Assembly: GCF_017353175.1 (NCBI RefSeq)
Contig: NZ_JAFMYW010000002.1
Location: 1,232,494 to 1,296,493, forward strand
Direction of reading: 5' to 3'
Source: Fibrella forsythiae
GTDB taxonomy: Bacteria > Bacteroidota > Bacteroidia > Cytophagales > Spirosomataceae
DNA: 64,000 nt
The number at the start of each line of letters is the position of its first letter. Position 1 is the first letter of the stretch. Below are positions 8,727-16,879 of this stretch, in pieces. The notes under the pieces are model-generated. The model was not told the origin of the DNA. It saw only the letters and a list, made by a program, of their open reading frames with translations, and ran no database searches. The translations under genes and the position numbers were made by a program.

Positions 8727-9611
8727 ATGGCCTCGGGAGTGTTCGCCGTCTTAGATGATATAACGGCTTTAATGGATGATGTGGCGCTGGCAACCAAGGT
8801 GGCCACGCGTAAGACAACCGGTATATTAGGAGATGATCTGGCCGTAAACGCCGAAAAAGCAACGGGTTTTTTAGCTAATCGGGAATTGCCGGTTTTGTGG
8901 TCAATTACCAAGGGATCGCTGCTCAACAAGTTGATCATTGTTCCGCTGGCCCTGTTACTGAATGCTTTTTTTCCGGTGGCCATTACGTTCATTCTCTTGC
9001 TTGGCGGCTGCTACCTGGCCTATGAAGGTGCCGAAAAAATAGTGGAGTACCTGGGTAGTGTGCTAAAAAAGAAACCGTCGGTTGTGGCCAGTCCTGAACC
9101 AGCCGAGCCAGCTCCCACTCAGGAACAGGCCAAAATAAAGGCCGCCGTAACAACTGACTTTATCCTGTCGGTAGAGATTGTCATTATTGCTCTTGGAACC
9201 GTTGCCGGTCAAAGTACACCAGTGCAGATACTGACAGTGTCGGCGGTTGCCCTGCTGGCTACTGTTGGAGTCTATGGCCTGGTTGCGCTGATTGTCAGAA
9301 TGGATGATGCAGGCCACCGGCTAATCAAGGCTTCTGCCGGTAAAGGTATCCGCTCAACGATTGGTCATGGGCTGGTCGGGGCGCTACCCATCGTAATCAG
9401 GCTGTTGAGTGTGGTGGGCACACTGGCTCTTTTGCTGGTGGCTGGCGGCATCTTCATTCATAACGTACCCTATCTGCACACACTCCATACGGGGCTTCCG
9501 GCCACGGTCAATGAGTTTGGAATTGGTTTGGCCGTCGGTTTATTGCTGACAGGTCTCCTTGCCCTTGTCAAACTATTTCGCTCTGCCCCCAGGGTTTCCA
9601 ACGCGAACTGA
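8727..9611 (+). CDS. DUF808 (YedI-like) inner-membrane protein
   Basis: 294 residues starting at ATG. The N-terminus MASGVFAVLDDITALMDDVA and the segment KTTGILGDDLAVNAEKATGF are the conserved start of the DUF808/YedI family. Four or more hydrophobic segments follow (around 72-100, 143-180, 215-240 and 265-285). No signal peptide precedes them. The function of the family is unknown. The gene is monocistronic, and the DNA downstream is degenerate. Confidence 0.9.
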   Translation: MASGVFAVLDDITALMDDVALATKVATRKTTGILGDDLAVNAEKATGFLANRELPVLWSITKGSLLNKLIIVPLALLLNAFFPVAITFILLLGGCYLAYEGAEKIVEYLGSVLKKKPSVVASPEPAEPAPTQEQAKIKAAVTTDFILSVEIVIIALGTVAGQSTPVQILTVSAVALLATVGVYGLVALIVRMDDAGHRLIKASAGKGIRSTIGHGLVGALPIVIRLLSVVGTLALLLVAGGIFIHNVPYLHTLHTGLPATVNEFGIGLAVGLLLTGLLALVKLFRSAPRVSNAN

Positions 9612-9974
9612 CCCATCTGGAACAGCGTAGTCTGCGCCTGATTGCCTGGTTAGTAGCCGCTGCTCAGTTCAGGCTCATAACAAAAGATGAGCGCGTGTAA
9701 GCTAAGTCAGGAAGGACCATTTTCATCCGGGAAGGTCTTTCGCTACAACACTGGAATCGGTGCTTGGGTCAAACGGCGTTGAACGGGTCACGTCGGCGCA
9801 GGATGGTTATCCGCAGCGTATACAACATAGTCGGCCTCTCCATACAGGCTGGAACATAATTGCGCAGAATACGGGAAAAAGAGCTACCGGGTCTGTTTAA
9901 CAGGTGCCGGTAAACCCGGTATCCTGATCACGACTTAGTAGCCGAACTATGTATACATACCTGAGCTTTGACCT
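9612..9974. other. Non-coding stretch in a decayed region
   Basis: About 360 bp without a convincing ORF on either strand. It starts a 1.3-kb stretch (to 10933) that holds only gene remnants. I see no repeat or RNA structure. Confidence 0.4.
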
Positions 9975-10313
9975 GTAAAAAAATGCGCTCTTCTTTTTGC
10001 CTTGTACGTCAGCTTCTTCTCGGCTAAGGGTCAGTCTGTCAGTTGTTTATACATCGCCAATGACGATCGTACCGATTACATGTGGACGGCGAACGATGCT
10101 ACCTGCGACTCGGCGTTTGTGCACATGCTCGATTTCTATCTCCGCCAGATCGACTCGACCCGCAGCAACCCCGCCGATTTTCAGGCGCGCTTCAACTGCG
10201 ACGGGAGCAACTGGTTGCGCGCTTACCAGAAATGCCGCTCACCAGCCCAGTTCAACCGGCTCATGGCGGCCATCAAATCAGGGTATATCAGCAACCCGCT
10301 CAATCGCTGGTGA
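9975..10313 (+). pseudogene. Small secreted protein with apparent start-codon loss
   Basis: The frame GTA AAA AAA TGC GCT reads KKCALLFALYVSFFSAKGQ, a textbook signal peptide, followed by about 95 residues ending NPLNRW. The codon where a start is expected is GTA, not ATG or GTG, and the frame is closed by TGA at 9969. The only usual initiator is a TTG at 10002, which would cut the signal peptide in half. The mature part has two pairs of cysteines (CLYI, CDSA, FNCDG, QKC), as in periplasmic proteins. Either the start codon was lost by mutation or a rare start is used. No family is recognised. Confidence 0.45.
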
Positions 10314-10359
10314 GCACCTATAGCGCACAACCGACGGAAGTGTACTACGCCGGTAGCCT

Positions 10360-10533
10360 ATGCTGAATGGGTTGGGCGTTCTGGCTAGCTTTGCGGCGTA
10401 TAGTGCCGAAGGAAAAGCCTCGAAAGTGACCATCATTGCCGGTGCCCTGCAACCCGTTTTTACGATCGTACTCACCATTATTTTTCTGCATGAGAGTCTT
10501 TCCCTCTTCTGATCGCTGGGCATTTTGTTCTGG
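10360..10533 (+). pseudogene. Remnant of an EamA/DMT-family transporter (C-terminal part)
   Basis: One frame reads AAYSAEGKASKVTIIAGALQ followed by a hydrophobic helix ending TIIFLHESLSLF, which matches the last two helices of EamA drug/metabolite transporters. It is then interrupted by TGA at 10510-10512, after which the same frame continues SLGILFW before homology is lost. The N-terminal nine-tenths are missing. It is a decayed fragment, not a functional transporter. Confidence 0.6.
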
Positions 10534-10612
10534 CGGTGCGAAACCAGTACCCCAGTCCGGCATGTACGTCACGGGCAGCGGCCCCAACATGGGTACGGCC
10601 TGAGAGGCAGCG

Positions 10613-10933
10613 TTGATCCTAAGTGAAAGCACGAAGCTGACTTTTCACGGTCTGCCCATGGCGCCATACGACCATGGCCCGAAAACCGCTAACCAGAGCA
10701 TTGTCATTCAAATTCTGGCAAAAGGAGCCACGAATGAACGTACCCAGCGGTTATCGGCGATGATTGAAAAGGCGGGCGCACACGTATCCATGGTGGAAGC
10801 CCCAGAGCAAGACGAGCATTTCTCGATCCTGCATACCATCGTGCCGTTCAACTTCGCGGCCTATTACATGGCGGAGAAACTGGGTATCAGCGACACGTTT
10901 GTGGTGGGTGGTAAGGTTACAGAGGCCGATTAA
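10613..10933 (+). pseudogene. C-terminal fragment of a SIS-domain sugar-phosphate protein
   Basis: 106 codons opening at TTG. The second half (TIVPFNFAAYYMAEKLGISD, then TFVVGGKVTEAD) resembles the C-terminal end of SIS-domain sugar isomerase or aminotransferase-like proteins, whose proteins are about 330 residues or more, so about two thirds are missing. It ends 3 bp before the convergent GntR gene. It may be a remnant of an amino-sugar gene that belonged to the neighbouring cluster. Confidence 0.5.
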
Positions 10934-10936
10934 CGG

Positions 10937-11686
10937 TTAAAACCGTCCCTGCAACAGAAACTGGTCGGTGCGGGCGAAGAGCAGCGAGAAAAAGCTGAAG
11001 TCACTCTTGTTCGTATCGATCCGTTTTTCAAGCCGCAATACCGGTTTGCCGGGGTCAACCTGTAGCTGACGGGCAATCGCAGGATCGGCGGGTAACGCCT
11101 GTATTTTTTGCTCACCGCCCGTAACGACCAAGCCATATTTTGTCCGTAACAAGTCGAAAAAGGAGCGGTTCTCCATCCGTTGCCGGGCCAGATTCGGCAG
11201 GTACCGATTCGGCAAAATCAGCTTTTCGTAAAAGACCGGTCTGCCATCAACCGACCGTAGCCGTTCCAGGCAGTAATACGTCGTGTCGGGCTGCTCATCG
11301 GCGGGGAAAAACAGCATATCATCGGGAAACGAACATAACGCGGGCTTGGCCAGGATGGTCGTTGTAATTAGCTCCGCCGACAGGTCGTCGGGCGACACGG
11401 GTCTGTCGTCGGCCTGCGCAGCATGGGTTTTCAACGACATAACCCCCAGTCCAATCGGAATCGACTGTACAATGCTGCCTTTTCCCTGGTGTTTCCGGAT
11501 GTACCCCTCCTGCACCAGCAGCGACAGCGCCTGCCGAATCGTGGGTTGCGTCAGGCGGTACTGCTGCTGAAGCACGCTTTCGGAAGGCAATAAATCACCC
11601 GCTTTGAACACCCCCCGGATAATATCCTGCCGGAGAACTTCATACAGATACTGGTATTGAGGAATGCGATTCAGTTGGTCAGCCAT
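10937..11686 (-). CDS. GntR-family regulator with UTRA ligand domain (HutC/FarR type)
   Basis: 249 residues. The N-terminal winged helix-turn-helix spans about 10-75 (YEVLRQDIIRGVFKAGDLLP, then SESVLQQQY and TIRQALSLLVQEGYIRKHQG). The remaining 170 residues match the UTRA fold, with FYEKLILPNRYLP and a C-terminal KPVLRLEKRI strand. UTRA regulators such as NagR and DasR-type proteins often sense phosphorylated amino sugars. It is divergent from the SDR-led operon across a 200-bp AT-rich region and is the probable regulator of that operon. Confidence 0.92.
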   Translation of the reverse strand: MADQLNRIPQYQYLYEVLRQDIIRGVFKAGDLLPSESVLQQQYRLTQPTIRQALSLLVQEGYIRKHQGKGSIVQSIPIGLGVMSLKTHAAQADDRPVSPDDLSAELITTTILAKPALCSFPDDMLFFPADEQPDTTYYCLERLRSVDGRPVFYEKLILPNRYLPNLARQRMENRSFFDLLRTKYGLVVTGGEQKIQALPADPAIARQLQVDPGKPVLRLEKRIDTNKSDFSFFSLLFARTDQFLLQGRF

Positions 11687-11891
11687 ATAGTTTGTAAAGA
11701 TAAGAGAATGCCTCCATGCTGGTTAATAGCCTCGCTAACCTATATTATTAGGTTTAAAAAATTAAATATAAATTATTGACAATTAGAGCATTATAAAAAT
11801 AATTAAAAGCTTATTATAATAAGTAGATGGTATTTTGATGAATTGCCGGTACATTCGATTTTCGAAAAAGAGTATAGCATACGTCAGCGAA

Positions 11892-12680
11892 ATGAGTCAG
11901 TGGTTAACGCATAAACGGATTGTGATCATTGGTGGTACAACCGGCCTGGGGCTATCCGCCGCCACTGCATTTGTACGCGAGGGCGCGCAGGTCGTGGTCG
12001 TGGGGCGCGATGCCGAAAACGGGCGACTGGCTGAAGCCCAACTGGCGGGAAACGGCATTGCCCTGCAAGGCGACGCAACCGACCCGGCAACGACCCGCAC
12101 AGCCATTGAACGCTGTCAGCAGGCGTTTGGCGGCTTCGACGGGCTTTATCACGTGGCGGGCGGGAGCGGGCGGCGCTTCGGCGATGGTCCGTTGCACGAG
12201 CTAACGCTCGACGGCTGGAACTACACGGTTGAGCTGAACCTGACCTCGCTCATGCTGTCGAATCAGGCAGCTATTCAGGCGTTTCAGGCGCAGGGGACCG
12301 GCGGCAGTATTTTGAATATGGGCTCTGTGCTGGGCTACTCGCCATCACCCGCCTATTTCGCTACGCATGCCTATGCCGCCACCAAATCGGCTGTGATCGG
12401 CTTCACTCGTTCGGTGGCAGCCTATTACGCTTCGCAGAACATTCGCGTGAATGTGCTGGCTCCGGCCCTGGTGGAAACACCCATGGCGCAACGGGCTGCT
12501 CAGGATGACACCATTCTATCGTTTATCCAGACCAAACAGCCGCTGGCAGGCGGGCGCATAGGCCAACCCGCTGACCTCGACGGCGCAGCGGTATATTTTC
12601 TCTCCGACGCGTCGCGCTTTACAACGGGTCAGATCCTGTCGGTCGACGGGGGCTGGAGCGTCAGCGAAGGACAGTTGTAG
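11892..12680 (+). CDS. SDR-family oxidoreductase
   Basis: The frame is open from 11835, but MSQWLTHKRIVIIGG at 11892 puts the nucleotide motif (GGTTGLG) about 13 residues from the N-terminus as usual, so 11892 is preferred (about 262 residues). The catalytic Ser is in NMGSVLGYSP and the Tyr/Lys in YAATKSA. The C-terminus ends with the standard YFLSDASRFTTGQILSVDGG. Classical SDRs use NAD(P)H to oxidise or reduce alcohols, often sugars or polyols. It is the first gene of the cluster regulated by the divergent GntR protein and is separated from the next gene by an unusual repeat hairpin. Confidence 0.9.
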   Translation: MSQWLTHKRIVIIGGTTGLGLSAATAFVREGAQVVVVGRDAENGRLAEAQLAGNGIALQGDATDPATTRTAIERCQQAFGGFDGLYHVAGGSGRRFGDGPLHELTLDGWNYTVELNLTSLMLSNQAAIQAFQAQGTGGSILNMGSVLGYSPSPAYFATHAYAATKSAVIGFTRSVAAYYASQNIRVNVLAPALVETPMAQRAAQDDTILSFIQTKQPLAGGRIGQPADLDGAAVYFLSDASRFTTGQILSVDGGWSVSEGQL

Positions 12681-12683
12681 TGC

Positions 12684-12795
12684 TGGTTGATTGGTTGATT
12701 GGTTAATTGGTTGATTGGTTGGCTGGTTATTTGGTTACTGATAGCCAAATAACCAGCCAACCAATTAACCAATTAACCAATTAACCAATTAACCA
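12684..12795. repeat. Very long imperfect hairpin built from TTGGTTGA/TTAACCAA tandem repeats
   Basis: The left arm (12684-12734) consists of tandem TTGATTGG-type octamers and the right arm (12745-12795) of their complement. By hand they pair as a stem of about 51 bp with only a few G-T pairs and a 10-nt loop (12735-12744). It lies in the 171-bp gap between the SDR and ROK genes, inside an otherwise tightly packed operon. It could act as an RNA structure that stops or stabilises transcript, or as a recombination-prone repeat. Confidence 0.85.
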
Positions 12796-12851
12796 CCTAC
12801 CAATCAACCAGACAACCAATCAACCAATTAACCACCTACCAATCAACCAAC
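12792..12851. repeat. Direct repeat ACCACCTACCAATCAACCA x2 next to the hairpin
   Basis: Two copies of a 19-bp unit at about 12792-12810 and 12831-12849 continue the same low-complexity pattern up to the first codon of the ROK gene. They leave no visible Shine-Dalgarno sequence for that gene. Confidence 0.7.
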
Positions 12852-13751
12852 TTGGCACAGGCAATAGGCATCGATTTAGGCGGAACCCGTATCAAAGGCG
12901 TTCTGATTAACCCCGATACGGGCGAGGTCGAGTATCGGCTTGTAACCAATACCGGTGATGGGTCAACCGGTGCTAACTGGCAGCTAGCCGTCGCCCAGAC
13001 CGTTCAGACACTGACCCGGCAGGCAACCGAGCCTGTAGCCGGCATCGGTCTGTCGGCGCCGGGCCTGCCTACCCCCGACAACCGGGCTATCGCCTGCATG
13101 CCGGGGCGCCTTCAGGGGCTGGAAGGATTTGATTGGTCGGCATTTCTGGTAAAGCCGGTCCGGGTACTCAACGACGCCCACGCCGCCCTGATGGCCGAAG
13201 CCCGATTTGGTGCGCTGGCAGGCATTCGGCACGGCCTGATGCTGACCCTGGGAACGGGCGTAGGGGGCGGGCTGCTGCTCAACGGACAACTCTACCAGGG
13301 TTTTTACCAGATGGCGGGTCACCTCGGCCACATCACGGTCAATGCCGATAGCAGCCAACCCGACATTACCAACGTACCCGGCAGCCTGGAAGACGCCATC
13401 GGCAACGTAACGGTGGGAAAACGCTCATTTGGCCGCTACCACACTACTCACGAACTGGTGGCTGGGTATCAGCAGGGCGAACCGCTGGCAACGCAGGTCT
13501 GGCTGACGTCTGTTCGTCACCTGGCCGTGTCCATTGCGTCACTGGCCAATGCGTTTTCGCCCGAAGTAGTGGTGCTGGGTGGCGGCATCATGCAGGCCGA
13601 TAAAGCCCTGCTAACCCCGCTCGAAACCTTTATGGACGTATTCGAATGGCGACCTGCCGGTAAAAAAACGACCCTCCGGAAAGCCCACTTCGACGATTGG
13701 TCTGGTGCCATCGGTGCGGCTGCTTTTCTAACACACGAACAAACAGTATGA
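12852..13751 (+). CDS. ROK-family sugar kinase lacking the zinc-site cysteines
   Basis: 299 residues with a TTG start; GIDLGGTRIKG follows directly, which fixes the N-terminus. The ATP phosphate loop (GIDLGGT), the second motif LTLGTGVGGGLLLNG and the C-terminal VVVLGGGIMQADKALL are present. After GHLGHITV, ROK proteins usually carry a CxCGxxGCxE zinc motif; here the sequence is ADSSQPDITNVPGSLE, without cysteines, as in a subset of ROK kinases. The likely role is phosphorylation of a hexose or amino sugar. Its stop overlaps the start of the SIS gene (ATGA), implying translational coupling. Confidence 0.9.
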   Translation: MAQAIGIDLGGTRIKGVLINPDTGEVEYRLVTNTGDGSTGANWQLAVAQTVQTLTRQATEPVAGIGLSAPGLPTPDNRAIACMPGRLQGLEGFDWSAFLVKPVRVLNDAHAALMAEARFGALAGIRHGLMLTLGTGVGGGLLLNGQLYQGFYQMAGHLGHITVNADSSQPDITNVPGSLEDAIGNVTVGKRSFGRYHTTHELVAGYQQGEPLATQVWLTSVRHLAVSIASLANAFSPEVVVLGGGIMQADKALLTPLETFMDVFEWRPAGKKTTLRKAHFDDWSGAIGAAAFLTHEQTV

Positions 13752-14575
13752 ACCCCACAACCGAGTACATTCAACGCTCCCGCGCCCTGCTGACAACCAT
13801 TGAACAGCAGGCAGACGCCATTCAGCAGGCCGCTCACTGGTTCAGCCAGACCATACTGGCCGGGCGCATGGTGCACCTCTTTGGCAGCGGCCACAGCCGG
13901 ATCATGGTGGAAGAAATGTGGCCGCGCTATGGCTCGTTCCCCGGTTTCAACCCGATTGTCGAACTGTCGCTGTCGTTTCATAACCTGGTGGTGGGGGCCA
14001 ACGGACAGCGACAGGCCATGTTCCTGGAGAACGTACCTGGCCTGGCCGATCGGATCCTGCGCAACTTCGACCTCTCGGAGAAAGACAGTGCGCTGGTCAT
14101 CTCGTCGAGCGGTTGCAATGTGGTACCGATCGAAATGGCCGAACTATTCCAGCAGCGCGGTATAAGGGTGGTAGCGCTGATTACGAAAGAACATGCCGAA
14201 GCCAGCACCAGCAAACGGCAGGATGGTAAGAAACTAAGCGACTTTTCCGATCTGATTCTGGACACCGGGGCGCCCGTTGGCGATGCCATGCTGACCATTC
14301 CGGGCCTGGATACGCCCGTTGCACCCGGTTCAACGGTAGGTGGTGCGGTGCTGGTCAATTGCCTCAAGGCCGAAGTCGCCCGGCTGTTGACGGAGTCCGG
14401 ACAGCCGCCCCGGGTGCTATCGGCGGGGAACGTCGTTGGCGCCGAACGGGCGGTAGCCTTATTCGAGAGCGCCTACGATGAACACGCTCACCGACTGGCC
14501 AAACTTTATCAGCGCGTCGGCGTGCCCTCGTATGTGAGTGAACTATCCGAACCCCTGACTCAGCAGCAGCCATGA
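13748..14575 (+). CDS. SIS-domain sugar isomerase-like protein
   Basis: The frame is open from 13697, but the ATG at 13748 overlaps the ROK stop codon (ATGA) and starts MNPTTEYIQRSRALLTTIEQ, a helical N-terminus usual for this family, giving 275 residues. SIS-domain features are MVHLFGSGHSRIMVEEM near 40 and ALVISSSGCNVVPIEMAEL near 115-135. Proteins of this type (sugar isomerase domain, UPF0309-like) bind phosphosugars. Coupling to a ROK kinase suggests it acts on the phosphorylated product, such as a hexosamine phosphate. Confidence 0.88.
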   Translation: MNPTTEYIQRSRALLTTIEQQADAIQQAAHWFSQTILAGRMVHLFGSGHSRIMVEEMWPRYGSFPGFNPIVELSLSFHNLVVGANGQRQAMFLENVPGLADRILRNFDLSEKDSALVISSSGCNVVPIEMAELFQQRGIRVVALITKEHAEASTSKRQDGKKLSDFSDLILDTGAPVGDAMLTIPGLDTPVAPGSTVGGAVLVNCLKAEVARLLTESGQPPRVLSAGNVVGAERAVALFESAYDEHAHRLAKLYQRVGVPSYVSELSEPLTQQQP

Positions 14576-15468
14576 TGGACCGCCGACAATTTTTGGGAGC
14601 GGCGGCTGGTTCGCTGGCCCTCGCTCAGGGTGTGTCGTTCGCAGGTGTAGCTGCGCCGGATCGCAAACCGGTTCTGGGCGCGCATGTCTGGGTTTTCTCT
14701 TCGGATAAGCCGAATTACGACTGTTTTCCGGTGATCGATCAGGTGTTTGCCGATGTGAAATACGCTGGTTTTGAAGCTATTGAGTTGATGGATGTAGCCT
14801 TACGTCATACTGATTCCGTGGCCAGAATCGGCGATCTGATTCAGCAAACGGGGGTGTCGTTAATTGGTGCATCGCATGGGCAGCGCATGTGGGACAAGAG
14901 CCAACAGGCCGAAAACGTCGACAAGGCGGGCAAAGTCATCGAACGAATTGCTCAGTTGAAAGGCCGTGTACTCGGTATATCCGTGGGTGATGCCCGACGC
15001 AAAAAGACGCCCGACGAGTTCGACGTGCAGGCCGAAACGCTGCGAAAAATTCAGGCTATTGGCGCACAATACAAGGTGGTCCCTAACCTCCACAACCACA
15101 CCTACGAAGTAGCCGACGGCCTGTTCGACCTTCAAAATACGCTGCAACGCGTACCCGATAGCAAGCTGGGCCCTGACCTCGACTGGCTCTTTCAGGCAAA
15201 AGTCGACGTACCTACTTTCCTGAAAACCTACGCTGATAAACTGGTCTACATGCACCTGCGCGACCATCTCTGGACGGGTATCTGGCCCGAAGCGCTGGGA
15301 GAGGGTATCATGGATTTCGGGGCCATTGCCCGGCAGCTGAAACGCATCGGCTACGCGGGTGACCTCACCGTTGAGTTGGCTTTTCCGGCGGGTTATAAAC
15401 CAACCCGGCCCATTCGCGATAGCCTGAAAATGAGCCGTGCCGTGATAAGAAAGAACTTTGGTCTATAA
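14572..15468 (+). CDS. Sugar phosphate isomerase/epimerase (xylose isomerase-like TIM barrel), Tat-exported
   Basis: The start is ATGATG at 14572 or 14575, overlapping the preceding stop. The leader MDRRQFLGAAAGSLALAQG is a twin-arginine signal. The barrel resembles AP-endonuclease-2/xylose isomerase-like epimerases: FEAIELMDVALRH, GRVLGISVGDARRK, VPNLHNHTYEV, LGPDLDWLF, LVYMHLRDHLW, and TVELAFP near the end, with His, Asp and Glu metal ligands in these positions. About 298 residues. In oxidoreductive sugar pathways such proteins act on keto-sugars or keto-glycosides; the exact reaction here is unknown. Confidence 0.88.
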   Translation: MMDRRQFLGAAAGSLALAQGVSFAGVAAPDRKPVLGAHVWVFSSDKPNYDCFPVIDQVFADVKYAGFEAIELMDVALRHTDSVARIGDLIQQTGVSLIGASHGQRMWDKSQQAENVDKAGKVIERIAQLKGRVLGISVGDARRKKTPDEFDVQAETLRKIQAIGAQYKVVPNLHNHTYEVADGLFDLQNTLQRVPDSKLGPDLDWLFQAKVDVPTFLKTYADKLVYMHLRDHLWTGIWPEALGEGIMDFGAIARQLKRIGYAGDLTVELAFPAGYKPTRPIRDSLKMSRAVIRKNFGL

Positions 15469-15470
15469 GC

Positions 15471-16877
15471 ATGAACACTATATTCAACCATCAACAGGTG
15501 CCGCTGCTGGCCGAGGTCGATATATTGGTTATTGGCGCGGGGTCGGCGGGTTGTGTGGCGGCACTGGCGGCGGCCGGGCAGGGAACGGAAGTATCGGTGA
15601 TGCTGGTGGAACGTTACGGATTTCCGGGCGGCACCTCTACCCAGATGCTCGATACGTTCTACGGCTTTTTCACCCCCGGCAACGTACCCAGAAAGATTGC
15701 AGGCGGCTGGCCCGATCGCATCGTTAATGAACTCGAAAGAACCGGCGATATCTTCCTGCGCCCGAATACCTACGGGGCCGGGACCGGTGTGAATTATAAC
15801 CCCGAACGCCTGAAGCTCGTCTGGGATCAGCTCATTCAGCAACAGGGAATCCGCTACCTGCTGCATACGACGCTCATCGACGTGACGCTTGACGGGGAGC
15901 GGCATGGCTGTATCTTCTGGAATAAAGGCGGGTTTCATAAAGTGCTGGCCCGTCGGGTGATCGACGCCTCGGGCGATGCCGACTTCTGCCACCTGGCCGG
16001 ATTTGCCTACGAACTGGCCGGTGAACACGAGCCCGCCCAAAGCATGACCACTACGTTCAGAATGAGCAATGTTGCGCTGGACGAGTACGAGCAGGCAGGC
16101 GGGAAGAAGATGCTGGCGCGCCAGATGCAGGAGGCCGTGGCTACCGGCCGTCACCCGCTCCCGCGCAAAGAAGGTTCGGCCCACGAAATGAACGCCCGTA
16201 ACTGCATCTCCACGGTGGCCGTGAAAGTGGCGGGTCTGTCGGCCCTGAACGCAGAGGAACTGACCAACGCCGAAGTGGAAGGACGGCGGCAGGCGTTTGT
16301 CTACGAAGATTTCTTCAGGAGCGAAGTGCCCGGATTCGCGCAGTCGAACATCATTGGCCTGTCGCACCAGATCGGGGTTCGCGAAACTCGCCGGGTTTAT
16401 GGCGAACACCGGCTCACTAAAGACGAATGCCTGGCTGGGCTGCTCCCCGACGACCGGATATTCCTGTGCGGTGCTCCCATCGAAGACCATCGGCAGGGGG
16501 CCGACGGACAGGATGAAACCTACTGGGAATACATTCCAGGGCCGGGCGTGTATGGCGTTCCGTACGGCACCATCGTCCCGAAAGGAAGCCAGACTGTCTG
16601 GGTGGTTGGGCGCTGTTTTTCGGCCACTCACGATGCCCACGCGTCGTGCCGGTCGATGGCGCAAACTATGTCGATGGGGCAGGCTGCCGGGCTGGCGGCG
16701 GTGCAATCTATCCGGCAAAACGAAGCGGCCAATACACTCAACGTACAGCCGTTGCAGCAAACGCTCCGCCAGCTTGGGGCGGTGCTCGACGTACCTGATG
16801 CCGTAGCTGATACGTCGCGGCATGGCTGGAAAAACAACGTACCTGACTCGCTGCTGAAGCGGTCGCAAACTGCCTGA
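15471..16877 (+). CDS. FAD-dependent oxidoreductase (FAD_oxidored family)
   Basis: 468 residues starting 2 bp after the previous stop. The N-terminal Rossmann fold is DILVIGAGSAGCVAALAAA, followed by the family motif ERYGFPGGTSTQML, which is typical of the FAD_oxidored (PF12831-type) proteins common in Bacteroidota and Planctomycetota sugar clusters. The C-terminal FAD-binding part is VWVVGRCFSATHDAHASCR with MAQTMSMGQAAGLAA. There is no signal peptide. The substrate is probably a sugar or polyol derivative, inferred from the cluster. Confidence 0.9.
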   Translation: MNTIFNHQQVPLLAEVDILVIGAGSAGCVAALAAAGQGTEVSVMLVERYGFPGGTSTQMLDTFYGFFTPGNVPRKIAGGWPDRIVNELERTGDIFLRPNTYGAGTGVNYNPERLKLVWDQLIQQQGIRYLLHTTLIDVTLDGERHGCIFWNKGGFHKVLARRVIDASGDADFCHLAGFAYELAGEHEPAQSMTTTFRMSNVALDEYEQAGGKKMLARQMQEAVATGRHPLPRKEGSAHEMNARNCISTVAVKVAGLSALNAEELTNAEVEGRRQAFVYEDFFRSEVPGFAQSNIIGLSHQIGVRETRRVYGEHRLTKDECLAGLLPDDRIFLCGAPIEDHRQGADGQDETYWEYIPGPGVYGVPYGTIVPKGSQTVWVVGRCFSATHDAHASCRSMAQTMSMGQAAGLAAVQSIRQNEAANTLNVQPLQQTLRQLGAVLDVPDAVADTSRHGWKNNVPDSLLKRSQTA

Positions 16878-16879
16878 CT

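Noticed and set aside
12684..12851. Possible CRISPR array
   Set aside because: The units are 8-bp low-complexity octamers with no spacers of regular length and no cas genes; it is a hairpin-forming simple repeat.
15393..16868. Minus-strand ORF of 491 codons
   Set aside because: It is antisense to the well-supported FAD-dependent oxidoreductase gene. Its sequence is rich in His, Arg and Pro without domain motifs, as expected for a shadow of a GC-rich gene.
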